From Rhypophila decipiens (lineage: Eukaryota > Ascomycota > Sordariomycetes > Sordariales > Naviculisporaceae): 64,000 nt of DNA. The stretch covers positions 1-64,000 of the forward strand of contig MU858181.1 of NCBI GenBank assembly GCA_033297075.1. Reading direction: 5' to 3'. Of this stretch, positions 21,049-32,531 are shown one piece after another; within the stretch, counting starts at the first letter, position 1, and every line of letters begins with the position of its first letter. The notes under the pieces are model-generated. The model was not told where the DNA came from and did no database searches. It saw nothing but the letters and a program-made list of their open reading frames with translations. The position numbers and the translations under genes are program-made.

Positions 21049-21951
21049 ATGCCACCAACTGAAGCAGAGCCAAAATATACCCCTGCCGAAATCTCCTTCC
21101 ACCTGCATGCATTCTACACGTTCCTCACGACTTTGCATTATTATGCATCCGACCTCAAAGTGGCTCCGTCCCCAGACGGCTGGCCTTCTCTCTCGCCCGC
21201 CCTCTGTGAGCAACACCACCTGCGTCTGTACAAGTCCCCCTTGGCTCTGCAAGTCCTCCGTCATATCCCTTACTTTCGCGAAACCAAGCCCATTACATCC
21301 ATTCATTACAAATCGATCCTCATAGACTGGGCCGTCATCGGCGCCGAGAAATTCGGATACAGATACGGCGGTCTTGAGTTCCCCAAAGACCTCTACTACG
21401 ACTACTTTCCCATGGACATGTCCCAAAATATTTCCCAACAAGATAAAATCGCCCTCTGGATGGAAGAGCAAAAACTAAACTACAAACCCTGCAACAAGGA
21501 CATGATCCTCCTCTCGGCAGGGCACGAGTCGGGCGGGCGGAATATCTGGCTCGACGTCGTGCACGGTCGTATCTGGGAAGACGAGACGAGATGCGACATG
21601 GTGGGCAACTGGGACTTGGTCGAGTATCTGGACATGATGAGGGGACTACTACGAGACTTGAAAATCATACCGGCTGTGGGGAGGGTCTGTCTAGACAGTG
21701 GGCATGAGACTCCTGAACGGACTGTTGAGGAAGGGGAGATTCACTTGGAGGATGTACTGCAGGACACGGACGAGAGGGACGGCTTTTTTGGGACTGCGTT
21801 GCACGTACAGTTTGTGAGGCAAGAGTATCGACGGATGGGGTGGCCTGATGCTTTTCGGAAGGAAGAGGCCGAGGACTGGGTCAGGATGTTGGATCGGGCT
21901 TGTGAGGGCCGGCTGGAATCGAGTTGGGAAGAAGAGTGGTGGTTCTTGTAA
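21049..21951 (+). CDS. hypothetical protein, 300 aa, unrecognised
   Basis: A single-exon frame with a strong start context (CGCCATGCCACC). I do not recognise the family. The protein is soluble and acidic, with many aromatic residues: YKSILIDWAVIGAEKFGYRYGG near the middle, NIWLDVVHGRIWED about residues 163-176, and a Trp-rich end (SSWEEEWWFL). There is no signal peptide or membrane segment. Codon use is that of a real gene, with many C-ending codons. Its neighbours, a serine protease and a dienelactone hydrolase, give no clue. Confidence 0.75.
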   Translation: MPPTEAEPKYTPAEISFHLHAFYTFLTTLHYYASDLKVAPSPDGWPSLSPALCEQHHLRLYKSPLALQVLRHIPYFRETKPITSIHYKSILIDWAVIGAEKFGYRYGGLEFPKDLYYDYFPMDMSQNISQQDKIALWMEEQKLNYKPCNKDMILLSAGHESGGRNIWLDVVHGRIWEDETRCDMVGNWDLVEYLDMMRGLLRDLKIIPAVGRVCLDSGHETPERTVEEGEIHLEDVLQDTDERDGFFGTALHVQFVRQEYRRMGWPDAFRKEEAEDWVRMLDRACEGRLESSWEEEWWFL

Positions 21952-22307
21952 GTGTTGTGTGGGCTAGTGGTAGGGATCTGGTGTTGTGCGAAATGGAAAT
22001 TGATGTATTTGAAGTAGGACTTCTCGATGCCTTGCTCCAGTTTTGGTCATTGTGCTGTCCCCATATTATCTTTTGACTTGCTCTATTATGTTCTTTGTGG
22101 TCATTTCCAGCGTCCCCGGTTGCCAACAATCGGTTGGTGGTCATGATGAGCAGTAGAGTAAGGAAGCGGGCAGACGAAAGTAAAGACGGAACATGCTGCA
22201 AAAAGACAGTCTAACATACAACTAAAATCCGCCTTTGAACCCGATATTATATGAGGGTAAAGTTGGAGTTACACATGTACACAACATCCACAGTCCTCCA
22301 AGATAAA
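21952..22307. other. intergenic between convergent genes
   Basis: A 356-bp stretch that probably holds the two 3' untranslated regions. Nothing else seen. Confidence 0.55.
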
Positions 22308-23314
22308 TCATTTCGTGGCCAGGAACCTCTCAAACCAAGCAATAGCCTGATCCTCGGCCAGATCCGCCTGCTTGGCGATCTCCCCATCCTTGTACTTCAA
22401 ATCCGCCCTGACACAAAACCCATGCGCACAGTCCTCATACACCTTGACCTCTCCCAACGGCCCACCGACCTTGTTCCGTTTCTCCACAATTCCTTGAATA
22501 ACCTCGCACTTTTCTTTGCTAACCTGGTTATCCTTCTCCGGGATGGCAAACGAGACGGGCACCGCGAGATGCTCAATCTCACCCGGAATCTCAAGCGCCG
22601 AAGGATGCCCCGTAAACACGGCATCAACCAACAATGCTTCTTCAGACTCAGACTTGGGTTCTTGGGCAAGTAGAATGGCGTGTTTCCCGCCCCAGCAGAA
22701 ACCAGCTGCTCCGATGGGGAGATTTCTGGTCTCGCCTTCTTTGGTAGGTGGAGCAGTGGATGTTTGCTCGGCTCGCAGACGGGAAAAGAAATCTCGCACT
22801 ATGGGCCCGCTTTTGGGAAAGTCGTTGTTTCGTTTGAAGCCCATGAAGCCGTATAATCCCTTGACGAGGTGATATCTTTGGGATTCACACAAGTTAGACT
22901 CAGGACAGGAAGATCTTGTAGTGTGGGGAGGGCACTAACGGTTTGGTCATGTTGAACCCTGGCGTGAGGAATATCCTCAGCGAGTCGAGCATGTATACTG
23001 GCGCAGAGTGTCCTTTTTTCGGATCCTGTTAGCTTTAACTTCCATTGATGGGAATGAAAGGAGAAGAACGACATACCAAGCATAAAGTCGGGAAGGTAGA
23101 CAAGAAAGTCTCCCTTGGCAGCGTAGTGGTCGGCCAGGATGCGATTATTCACAAAGTCGTAGCCAAAGGCATCAGGGATGATGACGATAATTGCCTTGGG
23201 TGGATTTCCGCTGGCTGGACGGGCGACGTAGGTGTCGAGATCGTAGAGCTTGATGACCTCGCCCTTGGGCTTGTCCTCGTGGACAGAACCCTGAAAACAA
23301 TCGGGACAGGACAT
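22308..23314 (-). CDS. dienelactone hydrolase family protein
   Basis: An alpha/beta hydrolase of the dienelactone hydrolase family; relatives open lactones or cleave small esters in the cytosol. I build three exons, 23314-23077, 23012-22940 and 22875-22308, giving 292 aa. Intron 1 uses acceptor AAAAAAG at 23013, with branch GCTAAC about 18 bases before; the closer-looking ACAG would break the frame. Intron 2 is 64 bp. The nucleophile motif GFCWGGK puts Cys164 in place, Asp219 lies in AIPEKDNQ and His255 in CAHGFCVR, completing a Cys-Asp-His triad. The N-terminus MSCPDCFQGSVHE is typical of fungal members. Substrate cannot be told from sequence. Confidence 0.9.
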
Positions 23315-23450
23315 TGGTTTGAGTTGGTGAGAGTGTGTGGTCTCGATGGAATGAACTGAGTGAGGATGTTGTTTGGAAAAGGGTTGGAGGGACTGGTGAG
23401 TAGTGAATACCTAGGATCGAATTCTCGATGGTGCCAAGGGCCCGAATGCT

Positions 23451-23458
23451 TTATATAA
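23451..23458 (-). promoter_or_regulatory. probable TATA box of the dienelactone hydrolase gene
   Basis: TTATATAA sits about 137 bases upstream of the start codon at 23314. Only position and sequence support it. Confidence 0.45.
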
Positions 23459-24393
23459 CTTTGCATCTCAACAGAGACAGACACCCATCTCTATGCTGTT
23501 ACTTGGTCATCCCTCTGTCTGGATCGCAGACGACCGGTAGGCATTCGGTAACTCCAGACAGCGGTGCACAACCGTAGCACCGAGTATTGGGGGCCAAAAT
23601 GGGGTGACACCAAGTCATCATACTTGGAATCAGGGCTGACATGGTCGGCACCGGGGAATGAATCATACGGTGATGGGAGATTGCGGCTTGTTATCCCCGT
23701 CGTATCCAAGCATCCTGATTGGCCAGTTCGGATCTCGATGGCGTTGAGGCGGTTTAAAATCCGGCCCACCGATGGCCGATTCGGGACCGGCGAGGCAATG
23801 CCGATCTGTACGGAACTTAGATCCCTGCATCGAAATGGGCAACACGATCATGACATAAGCATCCAATTGCCCAAACTTTCTGCTCTGATGACAGTGATGA
23901 GGTCACGGGCGGAATTAAAGGCTATGAGATTTATATACATTAAAATGGGGTATCGGGCATATGATGGTGCTGGAAAGGCCCATTTTCTGCCTTTTGTGAG
24001 GTGCGATATGTGTATCAATCATGTCCATCTGGTCTATATTCTTCTCTATTGTCTATCTGGTACTGTCTAGGGAAGAGATCGCTAGGCTACAATTAATCTT
24101 CTTCTGTTTAATGTCAGTTAATAGCAGACTTGCCAGAGGACAAATATAGAACAAATACCCAGTATCCCAACCCCCAATTCCCAAAAACGCATTTAGTTCA
24201 GGCTTGAGACCAACAGGAATGATATCCAGATCGCGGACCGGGTTGACATCACCCTCGATATGTTGTGGCTAGTCTCAGCTCCGCCAAAGAACGAACGACT
24301 TGGCTCCTTGGATTGCTCCAGGCCTAGTTCAGCTCCACACTAGGCAGCTGTGATTATACACAGCCCCCGTCAGCCCTGACAACGATCCTACCC
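23459..24393. other. intergenic, no gene seen
   Basis: Between the dienelactone hydrolase promoter and the 3' end of the oxygenase gene. A plus-strand frame of 168 codons (23564-24070) has no motif and was rejected. Confidence 0.55.
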
Positions 24394-25622
24394 TTATTCC
24401 TCACCCTCATATTGGTATTGGCTGACAATACTTCCGTACTCTCCAAACTTGACAGGTTCGTACTTGGCAGGCGATGAGTCGGGCGTGATGAACCGCGACA
24501 GGGTGGCGACGGTGTGAGAGGGCATCGGCCCCACGAAGAAGGGAATCGAGTAGCGAGCTGGCAAGCCAGTTACAGGCACATCATTGGAATCGGGAACAGA
24601 GACCTTGTGAGTGGCTGAGATGAAGTAGTCTATTCGTTGGTATGATTAGTCTTTGTCTTGCATGCACCCATGTCTGAGCAACAGAAAGACGAAGTAGGCG
24701 GATAGTAATCGAGCAGTTAACATACCATTTGTGAAACGCTGAAGCATGTCGCCAATGTTGAGGACTAGAGTTCCTTCCTCCGGTTCGGCCTTTAGGTACT
24801 GTCTCGTGTGCGGATCGCGGAGTTCCAGACCACCGTTGCGGTCTTGAAACAGTATTGTCATGGTTCTGCCGTATTGTAAGAAAGTTAACACAATGGATGA
24901 GGTATAGGTATCGGGCCAGGGAATACTTGCCCCCAGTCTGTGTGGGCTGGCAGCCGTGCGAGGAACTTTGTTCCCAGAGCTTCTTTGTCGAGCCGAGGGT
25001 AATGGATCAGACGCAGTTGGCTATGTCGGGCTGAATGGAGCTGCATGAGCGCGGCATGTTCTTGCTCGTTCAGGCCAAGGCCAACACCGATAGCCTCAAG
25101 AATGGTCTCGGTCACACCAGCAAGTCGTTCGTAAAGTGACGTCATGTAGGTCCTGAATCCGGCAAGTACATCGTCAGGAAGCCAGATGTTGGTCTGCTGG
25201 TCGTCTTGCTCGCTCCCAACTTCGTAGCTTTCCTTGAAGTCCGAGCTCTTTCGGAGCTCCTGTGACACTTTAGACCTGTGTCGAGGGGTTTTATCACTAC
25301 CGTACTCGGGAAGATCCTTAATCGAGTAGACCTTCTCCAGCCCGATGCCCGAGTAACCGCGATGGGGCATATTTCCCGGAGGGTGGGGGGCTCTCAGCTT
25401 TTCCTCTTCTGGGAGGTCAAACAGTCGCTTGACCCAGGTGAAGGCATCGTCAACTTCGGCCTGGGTGAGGCCATGGCCACGGATCTTGACAAAACCTTGC
25501 GTGCGGCAGGCTTCGACAAGGTCCTTGGCTGCGTGGACTCGTTCGCGATCGAGGGTAGAAACATCGCTGTTTGAGGTGGTAAATGCTGACAGATCAACTG
25601 TCTGGACTTTGTGAGAGGCCAT
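24394..25622 (-). CDS. 2-oxoglutarate/Fe(II)-dependent oxygenase (isopenicillin N synthase-like)
   Basis: A non-haem iron oxygenase with the DIOX_N plus 2OG-FeII_Oxy layout; relatives hydroxylate or desaturate small molecules in primary or secondary metabolism. Three exons, 25622-24931, 24865-24726 and 24629-24394, give 355 aa. Intron 1 has a GC donor (GGGGCAAGT) and a CAG acceptor. This choice rebuilds the family motif HTDWGTMTILFQD exactly, and no GT donor does. Iron ligands are His227, Asp229 and His285 (ATHKV); Arg303 in RYSIPFF should bind 2-oxoglutarate. The N-terminal block has GFVKIRGHGL and a downstream HRGYSGIGLEK. Product unknown; it is next to a rhodopsin-like gene and not obviously in a cluster. 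Confidence 0.92.
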
Positions 25623-26711
25623 ATTTGCGACGTTGCCTAGGATGGTTCTTGAGGGCCTGAGAATGGACGGTTAGAAGACGATTTTGTCACTGGATTGGAA
25701 ACGAGCAGAGAACGACGAACGGTACCAGGTGAAAATTCGATGACTTTTCAGGCTGTCACTAACCAACTAGGGAAAGATTGAGGCAATGCTGCAATTAGGT
25801 GACAATTAATTTTTAGGGCAAGGGAAGAGAGAGGGAAAGGCCTAGCAGTGTCCACGACGGCAGTGGTTTTGTAAGCTCTTCGCTGAGTGCCCCGCGCTGT
25901 GTTACCCCTATCTCAGGGGTTCAGATGGCAACAGAGATGACGCAAGCTGTTTACAGCTGGGACCCCTTTTTGCCATGTCGATTGGAGGCCTTCTCGACCC
26001 TGCAGCTGGCTGGCACCTGGCCAAAAACATGGTATCATGGACCGGGGACGGGACGCTAGCGGGAATGGCTGAGATAAAGTTGTGGCACCTTATCTGTGGC
26101 TTGACCTGTGGGTGGCTCAGCCGTGTAAATGGGGGTGACGCATCGTATAACTGGCAGATTGACCAGGGGACTGCTGTTAGTCCCATGATGCGATACTGAA
26201 AATTGCGTATTTAAGGGTAACCTATTGCCTTGGTAAACCAAGCAATTACGGTTCCGGTTTGTCGCGTTAGACATGACGGGACCATGGAAACTCGTGAGAT
26301 GAGCCACAAACACATAAGGTAGAAGCGACAAATAATACGCATACGTTATATGATATCTCTTGTATCCGTAGAGAACGACAAATATAGGTGCTAGAAGAGA
26401 TCTTATAATACCGTTTTAAAGGCGTATAACAATTCTTTACAAGGCCTATATTTCAATTTCAATGCCGATCATACAAAGGCATTGTGTAATATTCATGTAA
26501 TGGAACAGGGTGGAGTACGGATCTTACGACCTTTGGTCCGAGTTTTGAACAAGTGAACGAGGGGTAAAAGAACCAACAAACCAAGACCAATTGACTCTTT
26601 TGAGGGACAGAAAAGTGAACTCGCTCCATTTATCGCTCCAAAACTGCTCAAGGAGAATCACGTCACGAAACCGGCAACCTCTGAATCATCAGGAAGATCC
26701 AAGACCAGAAA
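25623..26711. other. divergent promoter region, no gene seen
   Basis: Between the oxygenase and the second rhodopsin-like gene, which are divergently arranged. Short frames only. The part 26330-26520 is AT-rich. Confidence 0.55.
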
Positions 26712-28026
26712 ATGGCTAACGGAGGACAAGGCATAAGCCCAGGAGCCATGTTGGTACGTACACCAGCAAAACCAAGCAATCACTCTCCATTTCACACCGA
26801 CCAGTCAAGCAAAGTTAACAAGAAAACAACACTTTAGGCCACAATATGGTTCCTGACAGCACTAGCAACCATCCTCCTCGCAGGGCGCCTCTTCATCCGC
26901 GGCGTCATTCAGCGCCGGTTCTATCTGGACGACGTCTTTGCGATCTTGGCCTGGCTTTCTATGTTGGGTGTTATCGTCATCGCCACCGCCTTCAACGAGC
27001 TCAACTACCGCTTCACCTCTATCCTTGTGGGCGAGGCACCGATGCCCACTTCGCCCAACGAGTTCCCAGAAATGGTGATCCAAGTGAGAAAATGGGGCGT
27101 CTCGGCTCAAACCCTCTTCTGGACATCCATCTTCTGCGTTAAGCTGTCTTTCATGTTACTATACCGGCTCGTCGTATTTTCTCTGCAAGGAGAAGGACAC
27201 AAGCGGCTTTGGCTTGTATCGTTGGTATACATAATGGTTTGTTACGGAATTTGCCTCATTGGCGTCTTTGGGCAGTGCGGCGATGTGAAGAACTTGTTTA
27301 CATACGGTACCTATTCTTCCTTTTCAGTTCTCTTCCTGGGCTCACCAAACATACCGAATACTTACACAAGTACTGATTAATATCCAGAGCAATGCGCAAC
27401 ACCTTACGTGGCAGAACTCCTCTCCAAACTGGTCTGGACATCCTTTTTCTTCAACGTCACCTCTGACTTGGTCGGTAAGTAACTTCCATTCCGTCCTCTT
27501 AAAAATCCAGACACTTGCCGTTGGACTGACACAAGAACCTACCATCGCAGTTGTGTTCCTCCCACTTGCCCTAATCTACCACTCGAACCTTCGCCATGAC
27601 CAGAAATATGCGATCCTCGGTGTCTGCAGCCTCGCATTGATAACGGTTGTCTTTGAGACAGTCCGCTCCGTCAAACTTTACCAGCAAGACCCCCACCTGA
27701 CCAACCTGTACGGGTACCTCGAGCTGCTGGTGGCTGTGATCATTTCCACGCTGCCGACCTACCGCTTCGTCATCTTCTACGGCGAGAAATCCAAGGAATA
27801 CAGACGGCTAGTCTGGACGAGAATGACGACCGTTTTCAACCCGACGACCAGAGGAAGTGTCGGACTCAGTGGGGGAAGTATCAGGTCCGCAGACCGGGAC
27901 GGCGCTGTTGATGGTGTTGATGAACAGAGAGGGCAGGATCATGATGATTTGACAAAGTACCGCACTGCTGATCTGGAGTTGGCTGCCATGCCGAGTTCTT
28001 CTCGTACCGAAGCTCACAGTGGCTAG
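26712..28026 (+). CDS. fungal rhodopsin-domain / PTH11-like membrane protein
   Basis: Second member of the Fung_rhodopsin group in the window. Four exons, 26712-26753, 26838-27306, 27388-27474 and 27551-28026, join in phase over GT-AG introns of 84, 81 and 76 bp and give 357 aa. The short first exon (MANGGQGISPGAML) forms the outer N-terminus, without CFEM. Family features are RRFYLDDVFAILAW, WTSIFCVKLSFMLLYRLV, a Cys pair around GQCGDVKNL and EQCATPY, WTSFFFNVTSDLV and a final helix LYGYLELLVAVIISTLPTYRF. The tail of about 80 residues is polar and charged, with a Gly/Ser-rich stretch. The role as a receptor or sensor is inferred from the family only. Confidence 0.87.
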
Positions 28027-28687
28027 AACCGAGAATCAGGACCGTCCCCCTATACTGGGACTATCAACTATATGTCTGTTATTCCTTTGTGGTAAAATGA
28101 CTATCTTGCTTCTTACTTTATCAAAGTACTAGTAGGATAGATACAAGATTAGCCTATGCTATACCTTCTTGATAGTCTTATCATAATTACATATTAGCTT
28201 ATAAAGATGTTAGACAATTATTCCACACAGCGTAAACTTTCCTATACATTCTATGCAACTAAAATAGCGCTTAGCTAGCAACTGACCCGATTCTATCCAC
28301 TTTTCCCATACTAAGAAGACAGTCTATCGGGAAGAACCGCATTCTCCAGCTACCGCGGTGGGTAGTATCTGTGAATGCCTTAGCAGTCAATTCTCGCGAT
28401 ATCCTTCTTGGTGTTCAGCCAGTCAAGAACGGACTATTGGATTAACTTGCTTGAACTAGCTTAGCTGGCTTGACTGATTGGATTAAGTGGCTTGACTGGT
28501 TTTGGCTTTCCTGAGTTAAAATGGTTTAGAAACGTTACGGGGTGGTATTTTGTCTGAGAAAGGCAGGTTACTAATTGCCAGCTGCCATAGATGCCCAGAT
28601 GGTGTGTAGGGAAAGTCTGTGGTGTGTGTATTAATCCTCCAGTTATGTACAAATACCTTCTCCGTCCTTCTTATCTATTCATTATCG
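28027..28687. other. intergenic between convergent units
   Basis: AT-rich. Near 28436-28505 an imperfect direct repeat of about 41 bp occurs (ATTGGATTAA followed by a GCTTGA-containing segment, twice). No gene seen. Confidence 0.5.
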
Positions 28688-30022
28688 TCAGGACGGGGAC
28701 GCGTTCTGCGCAAGTCTTCGGGTACGATACGCCATATGCGTACAAATGTTTGCGATTGTTGTTTGGCAATCCTGTTGGCCCTCCCTGGAGCTGGCAATCG
28801 ACTGTTCAATCTTATCACGCTCGGCTACCAGGACTGCAATTGCGCGTTTCTTTTCCTCCAATTCTTCTGTCAGGGCGTCCCTTCCTGCTTTTATGATTCG
28901 CGGCAGGTCCAAAAGGTTGCTAATCATCTGCGGCACAGCCGCCAGGTTGTCCGGTGAGATCTCATCGTATGACCTCTCGATTTCCCTTAATATCCTTTTT
29001 GCCAGCTCAATCGCTTCCTGCCAGGCGCCCTTTCCCAGCGCTTCGCTGAGCGCCTCTTCAAGCCGCCCGCCCGAAATTGCGGGTATAGGCGTCCTGATCG
29101 CAAGGACAGTACCGTGACTTGGTAAAAGTACTTCCGGTTTCGGCGCATCGTCGTCGAGTAAGCCTGGCTCGGGATCGTCCTGCTCAGTTTGGTTCGAAAC
29201 GTCAAAGGTGAACCGCCCGTCGGCATATGTCCCGCCCGATGAGTTGACTGCTGCCTTTATCCAAGCAGGGGGTTCAATGGTGCTTTCGGAATCCTGGAGA
29301 ATTGTCTCCCAGTCCTGATGATACTCAGGACAATGCCCGTAGTCGCTCCCACGCCAGTCCACCGTGTCTCTTGTCCGTCTACCAGGGCCCAACCATGCGT
29401 CTACCTCCAGCTCCTTGAATAACTTGGGAACCGTGACTCTGAACCAGCTCTCCGGTCCAAAGTGACTTTGTATCCAGTTGGCGTTGTCAAATTTCGAATG
29501 CTTCCAGAAAGCAGGCATCCGATTAGGCCACGAGCTAGAGTCATGCAACATCCATTCGTAGAAATGCCAGTACTGCTCGCAGGGCGGCGGGATTGCACCA
29601 CTAAAAGCACACATTGCGGCTCGAACATACGCCGGCGATATGTATGTTAGACGTGTGGTTGAGCCTTGATCGGACGCAGCCATTCAGTTCTCATGGCTCT
29701 AACTCAGCTCATATAAAGTCTTCGAATGTTTTGTAAAGCGAACTACCGTAGCGACATCCTTATTGTTTCTCAATACATCGAACGTAAAGAAGTGCCGAAT
29801 AAGCGCCGAGCCTCGGATATGTTCCGGCACTTTTTGTCCTTGGTAGATTTTTTGCAGGGCGTCATTAAGCACCCAAAGCTGAGGATACCTTAGCTGAAGA
29901 TCCCTGTGAATGTAAACGGTGGCGTCCAATGGCTCATTGATACTGGTTTCGGAATCTGAGGCCACAACAGATGCTTGGCCGTTGCCGCCAATCTGCCCAC
30001 GCCGGAGGCCGTATACAGGCAT
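28688..30022 (-). pseudogene. degraded copy 1 of the three-copy family (in-frame stops)
   Basis: One continuous minus-strand frame from 30022 to 28688, broken by TAG at 29701-29699 and TGA five codons later. The part before the stops has HRDLQLRYPQLWVLNDALQK and IRHFF, matching block A of the intact copy at 34995 (QLEFPHLWRLNTVLQN). The part after has ISPAYVRAAMCAF, FYEWMLHDSSSW and MPAFWKHSKFD, matching block B, then DAWLGPG and a coiled coil with IKAGRDAL, ending TRRLAQNASPS. It lacks the basic nuclear-type tail and the C-terminal 135 residues of the intact copy. No intron of normal length removes both stops without deleting conserved residues, so I call it a pseudogene; readthrough or a sequencing error would change that. 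Family function unknown. Confidence 0.7.
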
Positions 30023-30194
30023 AGGTTGAAGTCGAGTCTGTGGTATAAGCTAGGTCAGCTCATCGGACAAGTCGAAAAGGCACGCCGCGGGTAGTGCATG
30101 GGCGGTACTTACCCTGTGGTGCAATGAGAGCATTTGGGGGAAGGGGCTAGAACAAGAGTGGCGCCAGGACAAAGTACCGTAAAAAGAATAGGTC

Positions 30195-30330
30195 GCCGCG
30201 GAATTTGGATGTTGTGGTGCAAACAAAAACAATCGGCAGCTGAGGTGAGCCTGGAGAAGTGGACAGACGCCAAATTTCTTTCAATGGCATTTCTGGAAGC
30301 ATCCGACTAATGCGGTGAAAGGTGTCAAAA
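30195..30330 (-). pseudogene. relic of a 2EXR-domain gene
   Basis: Minus-strand translation from about 30320 reads FHRISRMLPEMPLKEIWRLST, followed by PIVFVCTTTSKFR. This resembles the 2EXR motif common in fungal accessory proteins (Phe..Phe..Leu-Pro-x-Glu-hydrophobic..Lys-Ile-Trp then a Val-rich strand). Only about 45 residues are recognisable; there is no plausible full-length gene around it. I read it as a leftover; it might also be chance similarity. Confidence 0.35.
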
Positions 30331-31290
30331 CCAAGGTCAAGCTGGGATTCCGGCAGTGAGAAACACATGCGTGCACCGTGCATCTCCTGAAACAGATTCC
30401 TTCTTTATTGTGATTAGAAATGACTGGACTGGTCAGTGGTCTATTTGAGCAATTGTTTCCGAGATTGTGATTGCACCGCGTTCGGCTTATTGTGACCCCC
30501 TTCTTCAACAAACAATTTGTTTTGTTTGTCAACAATACAAGAGATAGCAACAGTACAAACAAAACGGCGTACGCCTCATTTACTGACTCGACCTGTCTAC
30601 TTGTTACCGCCAACTGCGCCGGAGGTTGTATTGAGCGAGCCAATACATCCGTAGATACCCTGTGTCAAATCAATGTGGAAAGAATGTGGTAATGCCTGTA
30701 TATCACCATAGTTCTCGCCCAACACTCCGTAACTTGCTCGTCTAGAATAAATCACAAATTTCAAGACATCCCAGGGAACTGACCACTTGGTGCAGGACAA
30801 CCCTAAACCACGTGAAGGCACAGCGCAGTCTGGAACACGTCATCTTTGTCTGGCCGTCATCTTCATCACTAGTATGTCACCACATTTGCACGACGGTACT
30901 TGCCGGTATCAGCACTCAATCTGCTTGATGCCACAAAGCTATCTTGTTAATCTGCTGGGTACTGCTACTGCGTATTGTTTCTCATCCAATCTCTCAATCG
31001 AAGCTCGATACATATTCTATCTAGAAATCCCAACCCATGCCTGAGATACGAGCTGAAAAAGAAGTAAAGAAAAGCCCGGAATGTTACAAAAGTTCATCAT
31101 CATAAGCCATCTCAGACCCGGAAACATGTCTGACCCTGTACATGTCTGAACCTCAACAATCGTACTAGTATTCATTTTGCAGTCCTGATCGTACATCATC
31201 TCAGATGCTGTGAGGTACTGCACAAGCGACGTCTCTACAGAAGCCAGCTATTCTCACAGTGAACTGCCGTCGAATCTGTTGCTGGTGAAT
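30331..31290. other. intergenic between two degraded copies
   Basis: No gene seen. Short frames without motifs; mixed composition. Confidence 0.5.
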
Positions 31291-31301
31291 TTATCTCCGA
31301 G

Positions 31302-31490
31302 AACCAGCATTTTGGTAGCAATCACCCTCGTCGTCAAGGCTGAGACGCTGTCGCTCGCGGTGAGATCCACCATCTTGGACGCCATCACTATTGTCGTCCC
31401 GGCACTCTCGCTTGCGGCCAGATCCAGCATCTTGGGCGCCATCATCGTTCTCATCCAGGCGCTGTCGCTTGCCGGGCCATTTCGCGCAAT
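31302..31490 (-). repeat. three imperfect repeats of 57-63 bp in the copy 2 tail
   Basis: On the plus strand CATTTTGG, CATCTTGG and CATCTTGG recur at 31308, 31371 and 31428, each followed by a similar segment. On the minus strand they encode three units of about 20 residues of the form R-Q/E-R/C-L/R-acidic-D-G-x-Q-D/N-A/G-G-S. Confidence 0.7.
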
Positions 31491-32531
31491 CGCGCTTCAC
31501 TATCTCCTCCTTGATCTTGCCAATCATCATGTCGCAATCCTCATGTTTCTGCCTTGATCTGTGGACTTCCTGTTGCAGCTCTTCTTTCTCCGCCTGGAGC
31601 TTACGAAGAAGTCTATTGATGGTCTCTTCCTTCTTGACCAGTTCATCGGACCTTGTTTGGGCCTTGACCTTGGACTTTGCTGAGATGTCAACCAGGCTCC
31701 TCAAAGTTGTGTAAAACAAGGCCGCGGTGTCAGCACCCGACAGGAGTTCGGGCTGTACCAATCTGTGCGTGATCTCTTTCCACTTGTCGTACTTTATAGC
31801 TTCTTCTTGGCTGTGGGCTGGTGGATTAGGATTGGTTTGAACCGCATCGTCTTCCTCACCCTCTTTAAGATCCGTATTAGTGTCGTCCTTGTTGTCGTGA
31901 CATGGGACCTGAACTGATGATTCTGCGCCCTCGACAGTTGATTCGCTCGCCGCAACGAGTGCCAGTGCCAGTTCGGCTTGTATCCCTGAAGGAGTGTCCC
32001 AAATATACGCCGCCCAGTCGCAAGGGTAGTCTGGTGGGGTGATTTCAAAGGCATCCCAATCTTCTGGTCTTTCTGGACGACCCAGCCAAGCGTCAATATC
32101 CTGGGTCATAATACCCCCTGGCACCGGATACTCGAGAACCCTTTCCGATATCAGGTGTTGTTTCAATCCAGGGCGTGTACTCGAAGTGTGAATCTTTCCA
32201 GAACGATGGCATTCTCTCGGGCCAGGTGCTCTGGTCACGTATCATCCACTTGACGAGGTTCCATTGCTGCTTGGTCCATCTCTTCATGCGGTAACCTCCA
32301 TAGGCAAAACGCGCAGCCAGAATAATCGAAGGGAATATCAGAAATTGCAGACACTGTCGATGCGTCTTGGGCTTCGTAGCCAGCCAGGTGTCGTGGTTGA
32401 GGCTCAACTGATGTAGGCGTTGAAGTGCGACGGTGAAGTCGGACATGGGCTTTCCCTTGTCCCCATCGAAGGGTCGAAAGCGGAGGAAGTGTCCAAGTAG
32501 AGACGGACCACACCAGTGGTCCGGGACTTTC

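Noticed and set aside
23564..24070. 168-codon plus-strand frame
   Set aside because: No motif, poor codon regularity, and it lies across the divergent upstream region of the dienelactone hydrolase gene.
29660..29702. A 39-nt intron (GTTAGA...ATCAAG) that would remove both stops of degraded copy 1
   Set aside because: It is shorter than any other intron in the window (49 nt at least). The longer alternative ending at CTTTTAG would delete conserved block B residues.
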